Assembly: GCA_027943245.1 (NCBI GenBank)
Contig: JANDJZ010001004.1
Span: forward strand, 1 to 15,232
DNA from: Acanthamoeba sp. SK_2022b
Taxonomy: Eukaryota; Discosea; Longamoebia; Acanthamoebidae
Direction: 5' to 3'
Length of the DNA stretch: 15,232 nucleotides
The notes under the pieces are model-generated. The model did not search any database. It had not been told where the DNA came from and saw only the letters and a list, made by a program, of their open reading frames with translations. Shown here piece by piece: positions 6,389 to 14,183 of this stretch. Position 1 is the first letter of the stretch. Each line of letters starts with the position of its first letter. A program made the translations under genes and the position numbers.

Positions 6389-6855
6389 ACGCCTATGATC
6401 TGGTCCGGGGCCTGCACATTCTGGCGGTGATCGCCTGGATGGCGGGGATGCTGTTCCTGCCGCGCCTCTATGCCTATGACGCCGAACAGAACGCAAAGCC
6501 CGAGCCGCTGAAAAGCGAGATGCAGGCCCTGTTGCGCACCTGGCAGACGCGCCTGCTGCGCATCATCCTGAACCCGGCCATGATCCTGGCCCTGATCTTC
6601 GGCGTCTGGCTGTTCTGGCTCAGAAGCGGGGAGGGCGCCGACTGGTCCTTTGCGCATCAGCCGTGGATGATCACCAAGCTGATCGGCGTCGTCCTGCTGT
6701 TCGGCTGGCATGGCTTCCTGGCCGGGCAGCGCAAGAAGATCGCGGCGGGCATGTCCAAATACTCGGGCAGGTTCTGGCGCATGACGAACGAAATCCCCTT
6801 CGTTCTGGCGATCATCATGGTCCTGTCGGTGACGACGGAATGGACCCTGCGTTAA
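6385..6855 (+). CDS. hemJ: Protoporphyrinogen IX oxidase HemJ (UPF0093)
   Basis: HemJ oxidises protoporphyrinogen IX to protoporphyrin IX, the substrate of HemH, in the inner membrane. The 156-residue protein shows about four hydrophobic spans (roughly 10-30, 59-79, 97-113 and 134-150). The first carries H11 in GLHILAVIAWMAGM, and the third is preceded by K98 in ITKLIG; a conserved histidine and lysine in these positions are important in characterised HemJ proteins. The start ATG overlaps the hemH stop as ATGA, so hemE, hemH and hemJ form one coupled unit supplying three late steps of the pathway. I see no hemG or hemY oxidase here, which fits HemJ being the oxidase in such alphaproteobacteria. 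Confidence 0.93.
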   Translation: MNAYDLVRGLHILAVIAWMAGMLFLPRLYAYDAEQNAKPEPLKSEMQALLRTWQTRLLRIILNPAMILALIFGVWLFWLRSGEGADWSFAHQPWMITKLIGVVLLFGWHGFLAGQRKKIAAGMSKYSGRFWRMTNEIPFVLAIIMVLSVTTEWTLR

Positions 6856-6856
6856 G

Positions 6857-7381
6857 ATGGTCTGGCAGGACCGCCGTCGTCGCTACGATGCAGTTCGTGA
6901 GACGAGAGGGCTGCGTCGTCGTTTGGACCGGCTTGAGTTTCCGCCTGCAGCCTATCCAGGCAGCAACTATTTTCATTGGAAGATTCCCATCGGTCAGGGT
7001 TTGGTGTCGGGGCCGACGGCCAGGTCCGATTTTCAGGCGATCTGCGCTCAGGTGCTGATTGATGCGAGCTACTGTTTGGCGAAGCGGAAACCTAAGGGGT
7101 TGGAACATACCCGCGTCGTGACGATCTTAGGCTGCCCCAACCTGTTCGACAGCGAGATCTGCGTCTTCTTCGACCCGAAGTATTTCGCCTCGTTTACGGA
7201 CCGAAATTTCGATGACTACAGATGGAGCGCCCGGTCGGACGCAGAATTGGTCACGCGATGGAGTCTGGATGTTCCAACGGAGTTCGCTGTGCGCGGGTTC
7301 GACACCTATGAGCGCGACGATACGTTCGACCCGCCCTATGTGACGACGGGGCAGACTTGGCTGATCGGCGAAGTTGAATGA
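6857..7381 (+). CDS. Uncharacterised protein, possible DUF3916 family
   Basis: This 174-residue protein has no function I can name. It starts with a basic region rich in arginine (RRRRY, RGLRRRL), then YFHWKIPIGQ (38-47), CAQVLIDASYCLAKRKP, a central RVVTILGCPNLFDSEICVFF and a C-terminal TWLIGEVE. The pattern resembles, from memory, DUF3916, a family found scattered in bacteria; this is tentative. There is no signal peptide or membrane span, so it is probably cytoplasmic. The ATG is 1 base after the hemJ stop and has a weak Shine-Dalgarno, so it may be read through from hemJ. GC content is about 56% in three 60-base lines counted by hand, clearly below its neighbours, and it separates genes that I recall as core neighbours. 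Both suggest acquisition by transfer. Confidence 0.7.
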   Translation: MVWQDRRRRYDAVRETRGLRRRLDRLEFPPAAYPGSNYFHWKIPIGQGLVSGPTARSDFQAICAQVLIDASYCLAKRKPKGLEHTRVVTILGCPNLFDSEICVFFDPKYFASFTDRNFDDYRWSARSDAELVTRWSLDVPTEFAVRGFDTYERDDTFDPPYVTTGQTWLIGEVE

Positions 7382-7588
7382 ACGCATGTGCCCCGCTTGA
7401 CCTGACCGCTCGCCTGTGGTTCCGCTGGCGGTGAACCGTTCGGCCCTGCTGGCGGTCCCTCTCTTTTTGCGGCGCCTGCAGGTATCGACCAGCGGGAGCC
7501 CGCCGCACCTCCCTTCGGCCTCACGGCCAGACATTCCCAGAGACCTGACGCCGCAGCCCTTTGCTGTGCGCGACTGCGAGCCTGCATC
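7382..7588 (+). promoter_or_regulatory. Leader region of rho, C-rich
   Basis: This 207-base stretch contains no convincing gene. A TTGACC at 7397-7402 resembles a -35 box, but no good -10 follows. The 9-mer GCTGGCGGT is repeated directly at 7424-7432 and 7448-7456. From about 7498 to 7560 the transcribed strand is C-rich and G-poor (31 C against 14 G in 63 bases), the composition of Rho-loading (rut) sites. Since E. coli rho is autoregulated by Rho-dependent attenuation in its leader, the same could happen here; this is inference. Confidence 0.4.
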
Positions 7589-9022
7589 ATGACCGACGTC
7601 CGCGACACCGATCCCGACTCCCCCGAGGCCGAAAACCTCGAAGCTGAAACCCCGACCCATCACGGCGCCGAGCATGAGGCCGGCGAGGCCGCAGGCGCCG
7701 ATTCCGGCGTCGACACCACGGTCGAGGATGAAGAGGACGGCGATCCCGTCGTGCCCAACGGCCGCATCACCCTGGCCGAGCTGAACGAGAAGACGCCGGC
7801 CGATCTGGTCGCCTTCGCCGAGCAGCTGGAGGTCGAGAACGCCTCCAACCTGCGCAAGCAGGATCTGCTGTTCGCCATCCTGAAGGCCCTGGCCGACGAG
7901 GAGGTCGAGATCATCGCCGATGGCGTGCTGGAGATCCTGCCCGACGGCTTCGGCTTCTTGCGCAGCCCCGACGCCAACTACCTGCCCGGCCCGGACGACA
8001 TCTATGTCTCGCCGTCGCAGATCCGCCGCTTCGGCCTGCGCTCGGGCGACACGGTCCACGGCGCCGTGCGCGGCCCGCGTGAGGGTGAACGCTACTTCGC
8101 CCTGCTGAAGGTCGATACGATCAATCTGGAAGACCCGGAGCTGGTCAAGACCAAGGTCCTGTTCGACAACCTGACGCCCCTCTATCCCGAGGAGCGGCTG
8201 CACATGGAGATCCAGGACCCGACCCTGAAGGACCGCTCGGGCCGCGTCATCGACATCGTCGCGCCTCTGGGCAAGGGCCAGCGCTGCCTGATCGTCGCCC
8301 CGCCGCGCGTGGGTAAGACGGTGATGCTGCAGAACATCGCCAAGTCGATCGAACGCAATCACCCCGAGGTCTTCCTGATCGTCCTGCTGATCGACGAACG
8401 CCCCGAAGAAGTCACCGACATGCAGCGCACGGTGAAGGGCGAGGTCGTCGCCTCCACCTTCGACGAGCCCGCAACCCGCCACGTCGCCGTCGCCGAAATG
8501 GTGATCGAAAAGGCCAAGCGTCTGGTCGAGCACAAGAAGGACGTGGTGATCCTGCTGGACTCCATCACCCGTCTGGGCCGCGCCTACAACGCCACCGTCC
8601 CGTCGTCGGGCAAGGTGCTGACCGGGGGCGTCGACGCCAACGCCCTGCAGCGTCCCAAGCGCTTCTTCGGCGCCGCGCGCAATGTGGAGCAGGGCGGTTC
8701 GTTGACCATCATCGCCACGGCCCTGATCGACACCGGCAGCCGCATGGACGAGGTGATCTTCGAAGAGTTCAAGGGCACCGGCAACTCGGAAATCGTGCTG
8801 GACCGCAAGGTGGCGGACAAGCGCATCTTCCCCGCCATCGACGTGCTCAAGTCCGGCACCCGCAAGGAAGACCTCATCACGCCCAAGGATCAGCTGGCCA
8901 AGACCTATGTGCTGCGCCGCATCCTCAACCCGATGGGTCCGCAGGACGCGATCGAGTTCCTGCTCGACAAGCTGCGCCAGTCCAAGAACAACGCGGACTT
9001 CTTCCAGTCGATGAACACCTGA
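7589..9022 (+). CDS. rho: Transcription termination factor Rho
   Basis: Rho is a hexameric RNA helicase that ends transcription of untranslated RNA. The 477-residue protein has an N-terminal helix-bundle domain from about 58 ([14 protein letters not shown]), a cold-shock RNA-binding domain with RNP1-like DGFGFLRS (119-126) and [18 protein letters not shown], Walker A APPRVGKT (237-244), Walker B VVILLD (319-324) and the RNA-contacting loop segment [15 protein letters not shown] (339-353). Residues 1-53 are an added acidic segment with 19 Asp/Glu and a single Arg, longer than in E. coli Rho; it is probably disordered. The ATG at 7589 is the start that fits this reading, with only a weak upstream GAG. 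A stem-loop follows at 9039-9059. Confidence 0.97.
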   Translation: MTDVRDTDPDSPEAENLEAETPTHHGAEHEAGEAAGADSGVDTTVEDEEDGDPVVPNGRITLAELNEKTPADLVAFAEQLEVENASNLRKQDLLFAILKALADEEVEIIADGVLEILPDGFGFLRSPDANYLPGPDDIYVSPSQIRRFGLRSGDTVHGAVRGPREGERYFALLKVDTINLEDPELVKTKVLFDNLTPLYPEERLHMEIQDPTLKDRSGRVIDIVAPLGKGQRCLIVAPPRVGKTVMLQNIAKSIERNHPEVFLIVLLIDERPEEVTDMQRTVKGEVVASTFDEPATRHVAVAEMVIEKAKRLVEHKKDVVILLDSITRLGRAYNATVPSSGKVLTGGVDANALQRPKRFFGAARNVEQGGSLTIIATALIDTGSRMDEVIFEEFKGTGNSEIVLDRKVADKRIFPAIDVLKSGTRKEDLITPKDQLAKTYVLRRILNPMGPQDAIEFLLDKLRQSKNNADFFQSMNT

Positions 9023-9038
9023 TCCATATTTCTCTATC

Positions 9039-9059
9039 GCCGTACGCGCGGCGTGCGGC
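9039..9059 (+). other. Stem-loop downstream of rho
   Basis: GCCGTACGC (9039-9047) pairs with GCGTGCGGC (9051-9059) through nine pairs including one G-U, with a GCG loop. No T-run follows, so it is not a classical intrinsic terminator; it may mark or protect the rho mRNA end. Confidence 0.4.
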
Positions 9060-9072
9060 TGCTTGAGGGAAG

Positions 9073-9088
9073 GGTTTCACGTGAAACA
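9073..9088. other. parS: parS site 1 (intergenic, upstream of DUF6489-like gene)
   Basis: The perfect 14-base palindrome GTTTCACGTGAAAC at 9074-9087 matches the ParB-binding parS core. It lies between rho and the small gene at 9101, overlapping the start of that gene's Shine-Dalgarno region (AGGAGAGG at 9088-9095). ParB bound here may affect that gene. Confidence 0.88.
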
Positions 9089-9100
9089 GGAGAGGCTTCC

Positions 9101-9325
9101 ATGAAGGTCCAGGTCGAGATCGATTGCACCCCCGCCGAGGCGCGCGCCTTCCTCGGCCTGCCCGACGTGACCCCGTTGAACGAGGCGATGGTCGCGGAAA
9201 TGCAGGATCGGATGAAGGCCAATGTCGCGGCCATGCAGCCGGAAGAATTGATGAAGACCTGGACCAGCTTCGGCCTTCAGGCCCAGGACCAGTTCCGCCG
9301 CCTTATGGAAGCCGCTGTAAAATGA
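9101..9325 (+). CDS. Small conserved protein, DUF6489-like
   Basis: The 74-residue product starts MKVQVEIDCTPAEARAFLGL, which I recognise as resembling the DUF6489 family of alphaproteobacteria; no function is established to my knowledge. It is soluble, with a short beta segment (residues 1-8) and long predicted helices (AEARAFLGLP; LNEAMVAEMQDRMKANVAAM; ELMKTWTSFGLQAQDQFRRLMEA). The helical second half resembles the size and shape of phasin-like or coiled-coil proteins, but I make no functional claim. The ATG at 9101 has a good AGGAGAGG Shine-Dalgarno; an open extension to 9053 runs through the parS palindrome and was not used. It stands alone between rho and mnmE, and a palindromic repeat follows it. 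Confidence 0.8.
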   Translation: MKVQVEIDCTPAEARAFLGLPDVTPLNEAMVAEMQDRMKANVAAMQPEELMKTWTSFGLQAQDQFRRLMEAAVK

Positions 9326-9331
9326 CCTTCG

Positions 9332-9362
9332 CTCTCCCTCCCCACGACACGGGGAGGGAGAG
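9332..9362. repeat. Long perfect palindrome between DUF6489-like gene and mnmE
   Basis: Twelve-base arms CTCTCCCTCCCC (9332-9343) and GGGGAGGGAGAG (9351-9362) enclose the loop ACGACAC. The central arms equal those at 60-79. It starts 6 bases after the stop of the small gene and no T-run follows. The next 80 bases, up to mnmE, contain a GGCGGAGGGGATG stretch and a later CATGCCACCTC that partly mirror each other, as in composite intergenic repeats. It could act as an mRNA end or simply be a mobile palindromic repeat. Confidence 0.6.
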
Positions 9363-9448
9363 CCCGAAGCGGCGGAGGGGATGTTTGCGCTTTCAGAATC
9401 CCTTCGCCATGCCACCTCTCTGACGCCGGGGGAGGCGAGATCAAGATC

Positions 9449-10759
9449 ATGACCAACGACACCATCTTCGCCCTCGCGACGCCACCCGGCCGCGGGGCCA
9501 TCGCCGTCATTCGACTGTCCGGTCCGCAGGTCGAGGCCACGCTGGCGGGGCTCGGCGCGTCCAAGGTGAAACCGCGCATGGCGTCCGTGCGCGACCTGAC
9601 GCACGGCGGCGCCCACATCGACCAGGCCCTGATCTTGCGCTTTGTCGGCCCCCATTCCTACACGGGCGAGGACTCCGCCGAACTGCATCTGCACGGTGGT
9701 CGTGCGGTGGTCGAGGCGGCGAGTTCCGCCCTGATCGCCCTGGGCGTCCGTCCCGCTGAACCGGGTGAGTTCACCCGCCGCGCCTTCCAGAATGGCCGCA
9801 TGGACCTGGCCCAGGCCGAGGCGGTGGCTGATCTGATCGATGCCGAGACAGCGGCCCAGGCCAGACAGGCCCTGGGTCAGCTGGAGGGAAAACTCAGCGA
9901 AACCTACGTCGGGTTCCGCCGCGATCTTCTGCACGCCCTGGCCCTGGTCGAGGCCGAGATCGACTTCCCCGATGAGGAGGTTCCCGACAATCTGGCCCGC
10001 ACCGCCGGTCCGGTTCTGATCCGTCTGGCGGAGGATCTGCGCCGCGCCGTCGATACAGGACGGCGGGGTGAGCGGGTGCGCGACGGCTATCGCATCGTTC
10101 TGATCGGCGAAACGAACGCGGGCAAGTCGTCGCTGTTCAACGCCCTGGTCGCGCGTGAGGCGGCCATCGTCACGCCCATCGCCGGCACCACGCGGGATGT
10201 TCTGGACGCCGATCTGGTCATCGGCGGCTATGCCGTGACCCTGTCGGACACGGCGGGCTTGCGCGACAGTGATGATCCGGTCGAGGCCGAAGGGGTTCGC
10301 CGGGCGCGGTTGCGGGCCGAACAGGCGGACCTGCGACTGTGGGTCCGGGCGCCGGGCGACCCGGAAGGCGTCGCCGCCGACTATGCCCAATCGGGCGACC
10401 TGGTGATCGCCAACAAGGCGGATGTCGGCACAGTCACCGCGACCAGAGGTCTGGACAGTCTGACCGTCAGCACCCAGACCGGGCAGGGCCTGTCCGAACT
10501 GCATGACTGGATCGCCGCGCGACTGGCCCGTGATCTGTCGGGCGCCGACTTCCCGGCCATTACGCGCGAGCGTCACCGGATGCGTCTGACGGAAGCCCTG
10601 GCGGCGGTCGAGGCGGCCTTGGCGGCGCTGGACGTGGCGCCTGAAATGGCGGGTGATGACCTGCGTCGTGCGGCCGAGGCGCTGTCGCGCGTCACGGGCG
10701 CGATCGGGGTCGAGGACATACTGGGTCAGGTCTTTTCGACCTTCTGCATCGGAAAGTAA
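9449..10759 (+). CDS. mnmE: tRNA uridine-5-carboxymethylaminomethyl(34) synthesis GTPase MnmE
   Basis: MnmE works with MnmG to modify the wobble uridine of certain tRNAs, using GTP, a folate donor and FAD. The 436-residue protein has an N-terminal folate-binding domain (from FALATPPGRGAIAVIRLSG; HLHGG at 80-84; GEFTRRAFQNGRMDLAQAEA at 106-125), then a G domain with G1 GETNAGKSS (220-228), G2 GTTRD (246-250), G3 DTAG (267-270) and G4 NKAD (322-325), and ends with the family signature FCIGK holding C433. The ATG at 9449 gives the usual MTNDTIFALATPPGRG start. It is followed by a 93-base gap with a parS site, then mnmG. In Caulobacter the gene also lies near parAB. No missing residues were seen. 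Confidence 0.96.
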   Translation: MTNDTIFALATPPGRGAIAVIRLSGPQVEATLAGLGASKVKPRMASVRDLTHGGAHIDQALILRFVGPHSYTGEDSAELHLHGGRAVVEAASSALIALGVRPAEPGEFTRRAFQNGRMDLAQAEAVADLIDAETAAQARQALGQLEGKLSETYVGFRRDLLHALALVEAEIDFPDEEVPDNLARTAGPVLIRLAEDLRRAVDTGRRGERVRDGYRIVLIGETNAGKSSLFNALVAREAAIVTPIAGTTRDVLDADLVIGGYAVTLSDTAGLRDSDDPVEAEGVRRARLRAEQADLRLWVRAPGDPEGVAADYAQSGDLVIANKADVGTVTATRGLDSLTVSTQTGQGLSELHDWIAARLARDLSGADFPAITRERHRMRLTEALAAVEAALAALDVAPEMAGDDLRRAAEALSRVTGAIGVEDILGQVFSTFCIGK

Positions 10760-10765
10760 TACCGG

Positions 10766-10781
10766 TGTTCCACGTGAAACA
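10766..10781. other. parS: parS site 2 (between mnmE and mnmG)
   Basis: TGTTCCACGTGAAACA is a full 16-base match to the bacterial parS consensus. It starts 7 bases after the mnmE stop, in the 93-base gap before mnmG. Confidence 0.93.
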
Positions 10782-10852
10782 GGCTTGACCGTATCCACCT
10801 TGCCTTTGTCGCACGGGTGGCGAAGAGGCGCTGTTTGGACTATGTGGCGCAG

Positions 10853-12733
10853 ATGAACTCCCCACTCGAAATCACCTGTGACGTCGTCGTCATCGGCGGC
10901 GGCCATGCTGGTTGTGAAGCGGCGGCGGCCTCCGCCCGTGCAGGTGCGCGCACCTTGCTGCTGACCCAGAAGCTTGAGACCGTCGGCGAGATGTCCTGCA
11001 ACCCGGCCATTGGCGGTCTGGGCAAGGGGCATCTGGTACGTGAGATCGACGCCATGGATGGGATCATGGGGCGGCTGGCCGATGTGTCGGGCATCCAGTT
11101 CCGCCTGCTGAACCGCTCGAAGGGGGCGGCGGTCCGGGGCCCGCGCAGCCAGATCGACCGCCGTCTGTATCGCGAAGCCATGCAGGCCGAGTTGGCCCAG
11201 ACGCCGAACCTGACCCTGATGGCGGGCACGGCGGAAAGCCTGATCCTTGACGGTGACCGCGTGGTTGGGGTCACGACCGGGGCAGGGGAGAGGATTCACG
11301 CCTCGTCCGTCGTCCTGACGACCGGCACCTTCCTGAACGGCGTCATCCACCGTGGCGACGAACGTATCCCGGCGGGCCGACATGGCGAGGCGCCCTCCAC
11401 CGGCCTGGCCGCCGATCTGCACGCCGCCGACCTGATGATGGGGCGGCTGAAGACCGGCACGCCCGCACGGCTGGATGGCCGAACCATCGCCTGGGATCGT
11501 CTGGAGATGCAGGATGCGGACGCCGTCCCATCGGCCTTCTCCTTCCTGACGGATCAGATCACGGTCCCGCAGATCGCCTGCGGCGTGACCCATACGACGG
11601 CCGAGACCCACCGCATTATCGCCGAGAACCTGGGTGAGAGCGCCGTCTATGGCGGCAAGGTCTCTGGCATCGGCCCGCGTTACTGCCCCTCGATCGAGGA
11701 CAAGGTGGTGCGGTTCGCCGACAAGACCAGCCACCAGATCTTCCTGGAGCCGGAAGGCCTGGATGATCCGACCGTCTATCCGAACGGGATTTCGACCTCG
11801 GTCAGCGAGCCGACCCAACTGGCCTTCCTTCGGACCATCCCCGGTCTGGAGGCGGTCGAGGTGTTCCGGTACGGCTATGCCATCGAATACGACTATGTCG
11901 ATCCCCGCGAACTGAGCCCGACGCTGGAAGTGAAGAAGCGGCCTGGCCTCTATCTTGCAGGCCAGATCAACGGCACGACCGGATATGAAGAGGCGGCGGC
12001 TCAGGGACTGATGGCGGGCCTGAATGCGGCGCGTTCCGCATCGGGTCAGGAGCCCGTCGTCTTCGGTCGGGACCAGGCCTATATCGGGGTGATGATCGAC
12101 GATCTGGTGACGCGGGGCGTGACCGAGCCCTATCGCATGTTCACCAGCCGCGCCGAATATCGACTGAGCCTGCGCGCCGACAACGCCGACCAGCGTCTGA
12201 CGCCACTGGCGGTGGCTCTCGGCATCGTGTCGAAGGCGCGGCGGCTGCGGTTTGAGGCCAAGGCGGCCGAACTTTCCAAGGCCAGTTCTGTTTCACGTGA
12301 AACCCTGTTCACGCCCAAGGAGGCCAACGCCCTTGGCATTCCGGTGAACGCCGATGGGCGCCGCCGCTCGATGCGCGAACTTCTGGCCTTCCCGGACGTG
12401 ACGCTGGAGAACTTTGTTCCCGTCTGCCCGGCCATCGCCGACTGGAGCCCAGAGGTGAGGGAGCAGGTCGAGATTGATGCAGGCTACGCCAACTATCTGG
12501 ACCGCCAGGCCGTGGACGCCGCCGCCCTGCGTTCGGAGGAGGCGCTGATCCTGCCTGTCGATCTGGACTATGGCGCCATCGGCGGTCTGTCGAACGAGGT
12601 GAAGGACAAGCTGATCCGCATCCGCCCGCGCACGCTCGGCCAGGCTGGGCGGATCGAAGGCATGACGCCCGGCGCCCTGACGGCCCTGCTGTCCCATGTG
12701 AAACGCGCGCCGCGCACCACGGTGGCGGCATGA
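10853..12733 (+). CDS. mnmG: tRNA uridine-5-carboxymethylaminomethyl(34) synthesis enzyme MnmG
   Basis: MnmG (GidA) is the FAD- and NADH-dependent partner of MnmE. The 626-residue protein has the FAD-binding [10 protein letters not shown] (15-24), the conserved [40 protein letters not shown], a second nucleotide-binding region with [33 protein letters not shown] and [18 protein letters not shown], then a C-terminal helical domain. I chose ATG 10853; in-frame GTG codons at 10817 and 10844 are possible but give non-family residues, and no start has a strong Shine-Dalgarno. A parS palindrome at 12290-12303 lies inside the gene and encodes VSRET near residues 481-485, in a variable segment. The stop overlaps rsmG as ATGA. 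Confidence 0.95.
   Translation: MNSPLEITCDVVVIGGGHAGCEAAAASARAGARTLLLTQKLETVGEMSCNPAIGGLGKGHLVREIDAMDGIMGRLADVSGIQFRLLNRSKGAAVRGPRSQIDRRLYREAMQAELAQTPNLTLMAGTAESLILDGDRVVGVTTGAGERIHASSVVLTTGTFLNGVIHRGDERIPAGRHGEAPSTGLAADLHAADLMMGRLKTGTPARLDGRTIAWDRLEMQDADAVPSAFSFLTDQITVPQIACGVTHTTAETHRIIAENLGESAVYGGKVSGIGPRYCPSIEDKVVRFADKTSHQIFLEPEGLDDPTVYPNGISTSVSEPTQLAFLRTIPGLEAVEVFRYGYAIEYDYVDPRELSPTLEVKKRPGLYLAGQINGTTGYEEAAAQGLMAGLNAARSASGQEPVVFGRDQAYIGVMIDDLVTRGVTEPYRMFTSRAEYRLSLRADNADQRLTPLAVALGIVSKARRLRFEAKAAELSKASSVSRETLFTPKEANALGIPVNADGRRRSMRELLAFPDVTLENFVPVCPAIADWSPEVREQVEIDAGYANYLDRQAVDAAALRSEEALILPVDLDYGAIGGLSNEVKDKLIRIRPRTLGQAGRIEGMTPGALTALLSHVKRAPRTTVAA
12289..12304. other. parS: parS site 3 (inside mnmG)
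   Basis: The palindrome GTTTCACGTGAAAC (12290-12303) is perfect, flanked by T and C. It is within mnmG coding sequence and is read as VSRET. Same core form as site 1. Confidence 0.88.
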
Positions 12734-13356
12734 GCTTGGAAGCCGAAAAGGCCATATTCCAACAAAAGACTCAGGCGACGCCTGAGCAGATGGCCGATCT
12801 GGAGGCGTTTCGCCTGCGCCTGGCGGAGGCGAATGAAGTCATGAATCTGGTGGGGCCAGACAGCCTGCCGGACTTCTGGAACCGCCACGCCTGGGACAGC
12901 GCCCAACTGCTGACCCACGCCCCGGACGCCTTGACCTGGGCGGATCTGGGAGCGGGCGCGGGGTTTCCGGGCGTCGTCCTGACGATCCTGCTGAAGGGCA
13001 GGGAAGGGTCGCATGTCTGGCTGATCGATAGCCTGGGCAAACGCTGCCGTTTCCTCCAGGAAATCGTTAATGCGCTCGGTCTTCCGGCGACGGTTCTGAA
13101 TGGACGGGCCGAGGAGCAGCGTGTGCGATGTGACATCGTTACAGCACGGGCTGTGGCGCCTATGGATAAGCTTCTCGGTTATGCACAGCCCTACTTCGAA
13201 AGGGGTGCACAAGGTCTGTTTCTCAAGGGGGAGAAGGCGGAATCGGAGTTGCTTGAAGCCCGGAAATCCTGGCATTTCCAAGCTGAACTGGTTCCGTCGC
13301 AGAGCGATGCGCGGGGCCGTATCGTGACAGTCCGGAGCCTGAAACGTGCCCGTTAA
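12730..13356 (+). CDS. rsmG: 16S rRNA (guanine(527)-N7)-methyltransferase RsmG
   Basis: RsmG (GidB) methylates G527 of 16S rRNA with S-adenosylmethionine; loss gives low-level streptomycin resistance in several bacteria. The 208-residue protein has the cofactor-binding [10 protein letters not shown] (72-81), an acidic VWLID strand end (D100), KRCRFLQEI (104-112), and the [12 protein letters not shown] (138-149) and LFLKG (163-167) segments that are typical of the family. The [13 protein letters not shown] region (35-53) is also characteristic. The start overlaps the mnmG stop by 4 bases, and its end overlaps the GTG start of parA by 11 bases, so rsmG and parA are probably co-expressed. Size is normal. 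Confidence 0.95.
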   Translation: MSLEAEKAIFQQKTQATPEQMADLEAFRLRLAEANEVMNLVGPDSLPDFWNRHAWDSAQLLTHAPDALTWADLGAGAGFPGVVLTILLKGREGSHVWLIDSLGKRCRFLQEIVNALGLPATVLNGRAEEQRVRCDIVTARAVAPMDKLLGYAQPYFERGAQGLFLKGEKAESELLEARKSWHFQAELVPSQSDARGRIVTVRSLKRAR

Positions 13357-14155
13357 AAAGCCTGCCCGAGTTCTCGCCGTATCCAATCAGAAGGGGGGCG
13401 TCGGCAAGACGACGACCGCCATCAACCTGGGCACCGCCCTGGCCGCCATCGGCGAGCGGGTGCTGATCGTGGACATGGACCCGCAGGGCAATGCCTCGAC
13501 GGGCCTGGGTGTTCCACGTGAAACACGCCGGGTCACCATCTATGACGTGGTCGTGGACCAGCGTTCCATCGCGGACGCCTCGGTCCAGACGACCGTTCCG
13601 AACCTGTGGATCGTGCCCGCCGACGCCGACATGTCGGGGGTCGAGATCGAATTGAGTCAGGCGGATCGTCGTTCCTATCGCCTTCGGGATGCTCTGCGCG
13701 CCCACGACGACGGCCCTACCGCGTATGACTATGTGCTGATCGACTGCCCTCCGTCGCTGAACCTGCTGACGCTGAACGCCATGGCGGCGGCGGACGCGGT
13801 TCTGGTGCCGCTGCAATGCGAGTTCTTTGCGCTGGAAGGCCTCAGCCAGCTGATGCGGACCATCGACATGGTCAAGCACAGCCTGAACCCGGCGCTGGAG
13901 ATTCAGGGCCTGGTCCTGACCATGTTTGACCGCCGCAGCGCCCTGTCCGGTCAAGTGGCCAATGACGTCCGCGCCCACTTCGGCGACAAGGTCTACGCCA
14001 GCGTCATTCCGCGCAATGTCCGCGTCGCCGAGGCGCCGTCCTTTGGCAAGCCCGCGCTGATCTATGATCTGAAATGCGCCGGCAGCCAGGCCTATCTGCG
14101 TCTGGCCAAGGAAGTGGTGAAGCGCGAACGTCAGCGTCTGAAGCTGGCGGCCTGA
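13346..14155 (+). CDS. parA: Chromosome partitioning ATPase ParA
   Basis: ParA binds DNA without sequence preference when ATP-bound and pulls ParB-parS complexes to segregate the origin region. The 269-residue protein has the deviant Walker A KGGVGKTT (16-23), Walker A-prime DMDPQGN (43-49), Walker B VLIDCPP (130-136) and a C-terminal FDRRSALSGQVANDVRAHFG segment rich in basic residues that fits the DNA-binding part. Start is GTG at 13346, inside the end of rsmG by 11 bases; no nearby ATG fits the [18 protein letters not shown] reading. A perfect parS at 13510-13525 lies inside the gene and encodes GVPRET (55-60), just after the Walker A-prime region. A 28-base gap leads to parB. Confidence 0.96.
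   Translation: MPVKKPARVLAVSNQKGGVGKTTTAINLGTALAAIGERVLIVDMDPQGNASTGLGVPRETRRVTIYDVVVDQRSIADASVQTTVPNLWIVPADADMSGVEIELSQADRRSYRLRDALRAHDDGPTAYDYVLIDCPPSLNLLTLNAMAAADAVLVPLQCEFFALEGLSQLMRTIDMVKHSLNPALEIQGLVLTMFDRRSALSGQVANDVRAHFGDKVYASVIPRNVRVAEAPSFGKPALIYDLKCAGSQAYLRLAKEVVKRERQRLKLAA
13510..13525. other. parS: parS site 4 (inside parA)
   Basis: TGTTCCACGTGAAACA is identical to site 2 and to the general parS consensus. It lies within parA and is read as VPRET, so it must satisfy both the protein and ParB. Confidence 0.93.
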
Positions 14156-14183
14156 GTTTTAGAAGAAGAAACGGAACAGTATC

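Noticed and set aside
7397..7425. Sigma-70-type promoter before rho
   Set aside because: TTGACC resembles a -35 box, but no acceptable -10 lies 16-18 bases downstream.
7127..8533. 468-codon minus-strand frame opposite rho and its leader
   Set aside because: It crosses the leader and the unknown gene and is antisense to Rho's conserved domains; no recognisable domain.
9077..11818. Open frame of 913 codons on the minus strand opposite mnmE and mnmG
   Set aside because: It runs antisense to two clearly recognised genes, has low-complexity composition rich in G, R, Q and H, and crosses the mnmE-mnmG gap. High-GC codon bias commonly leaves such antisense frames open.
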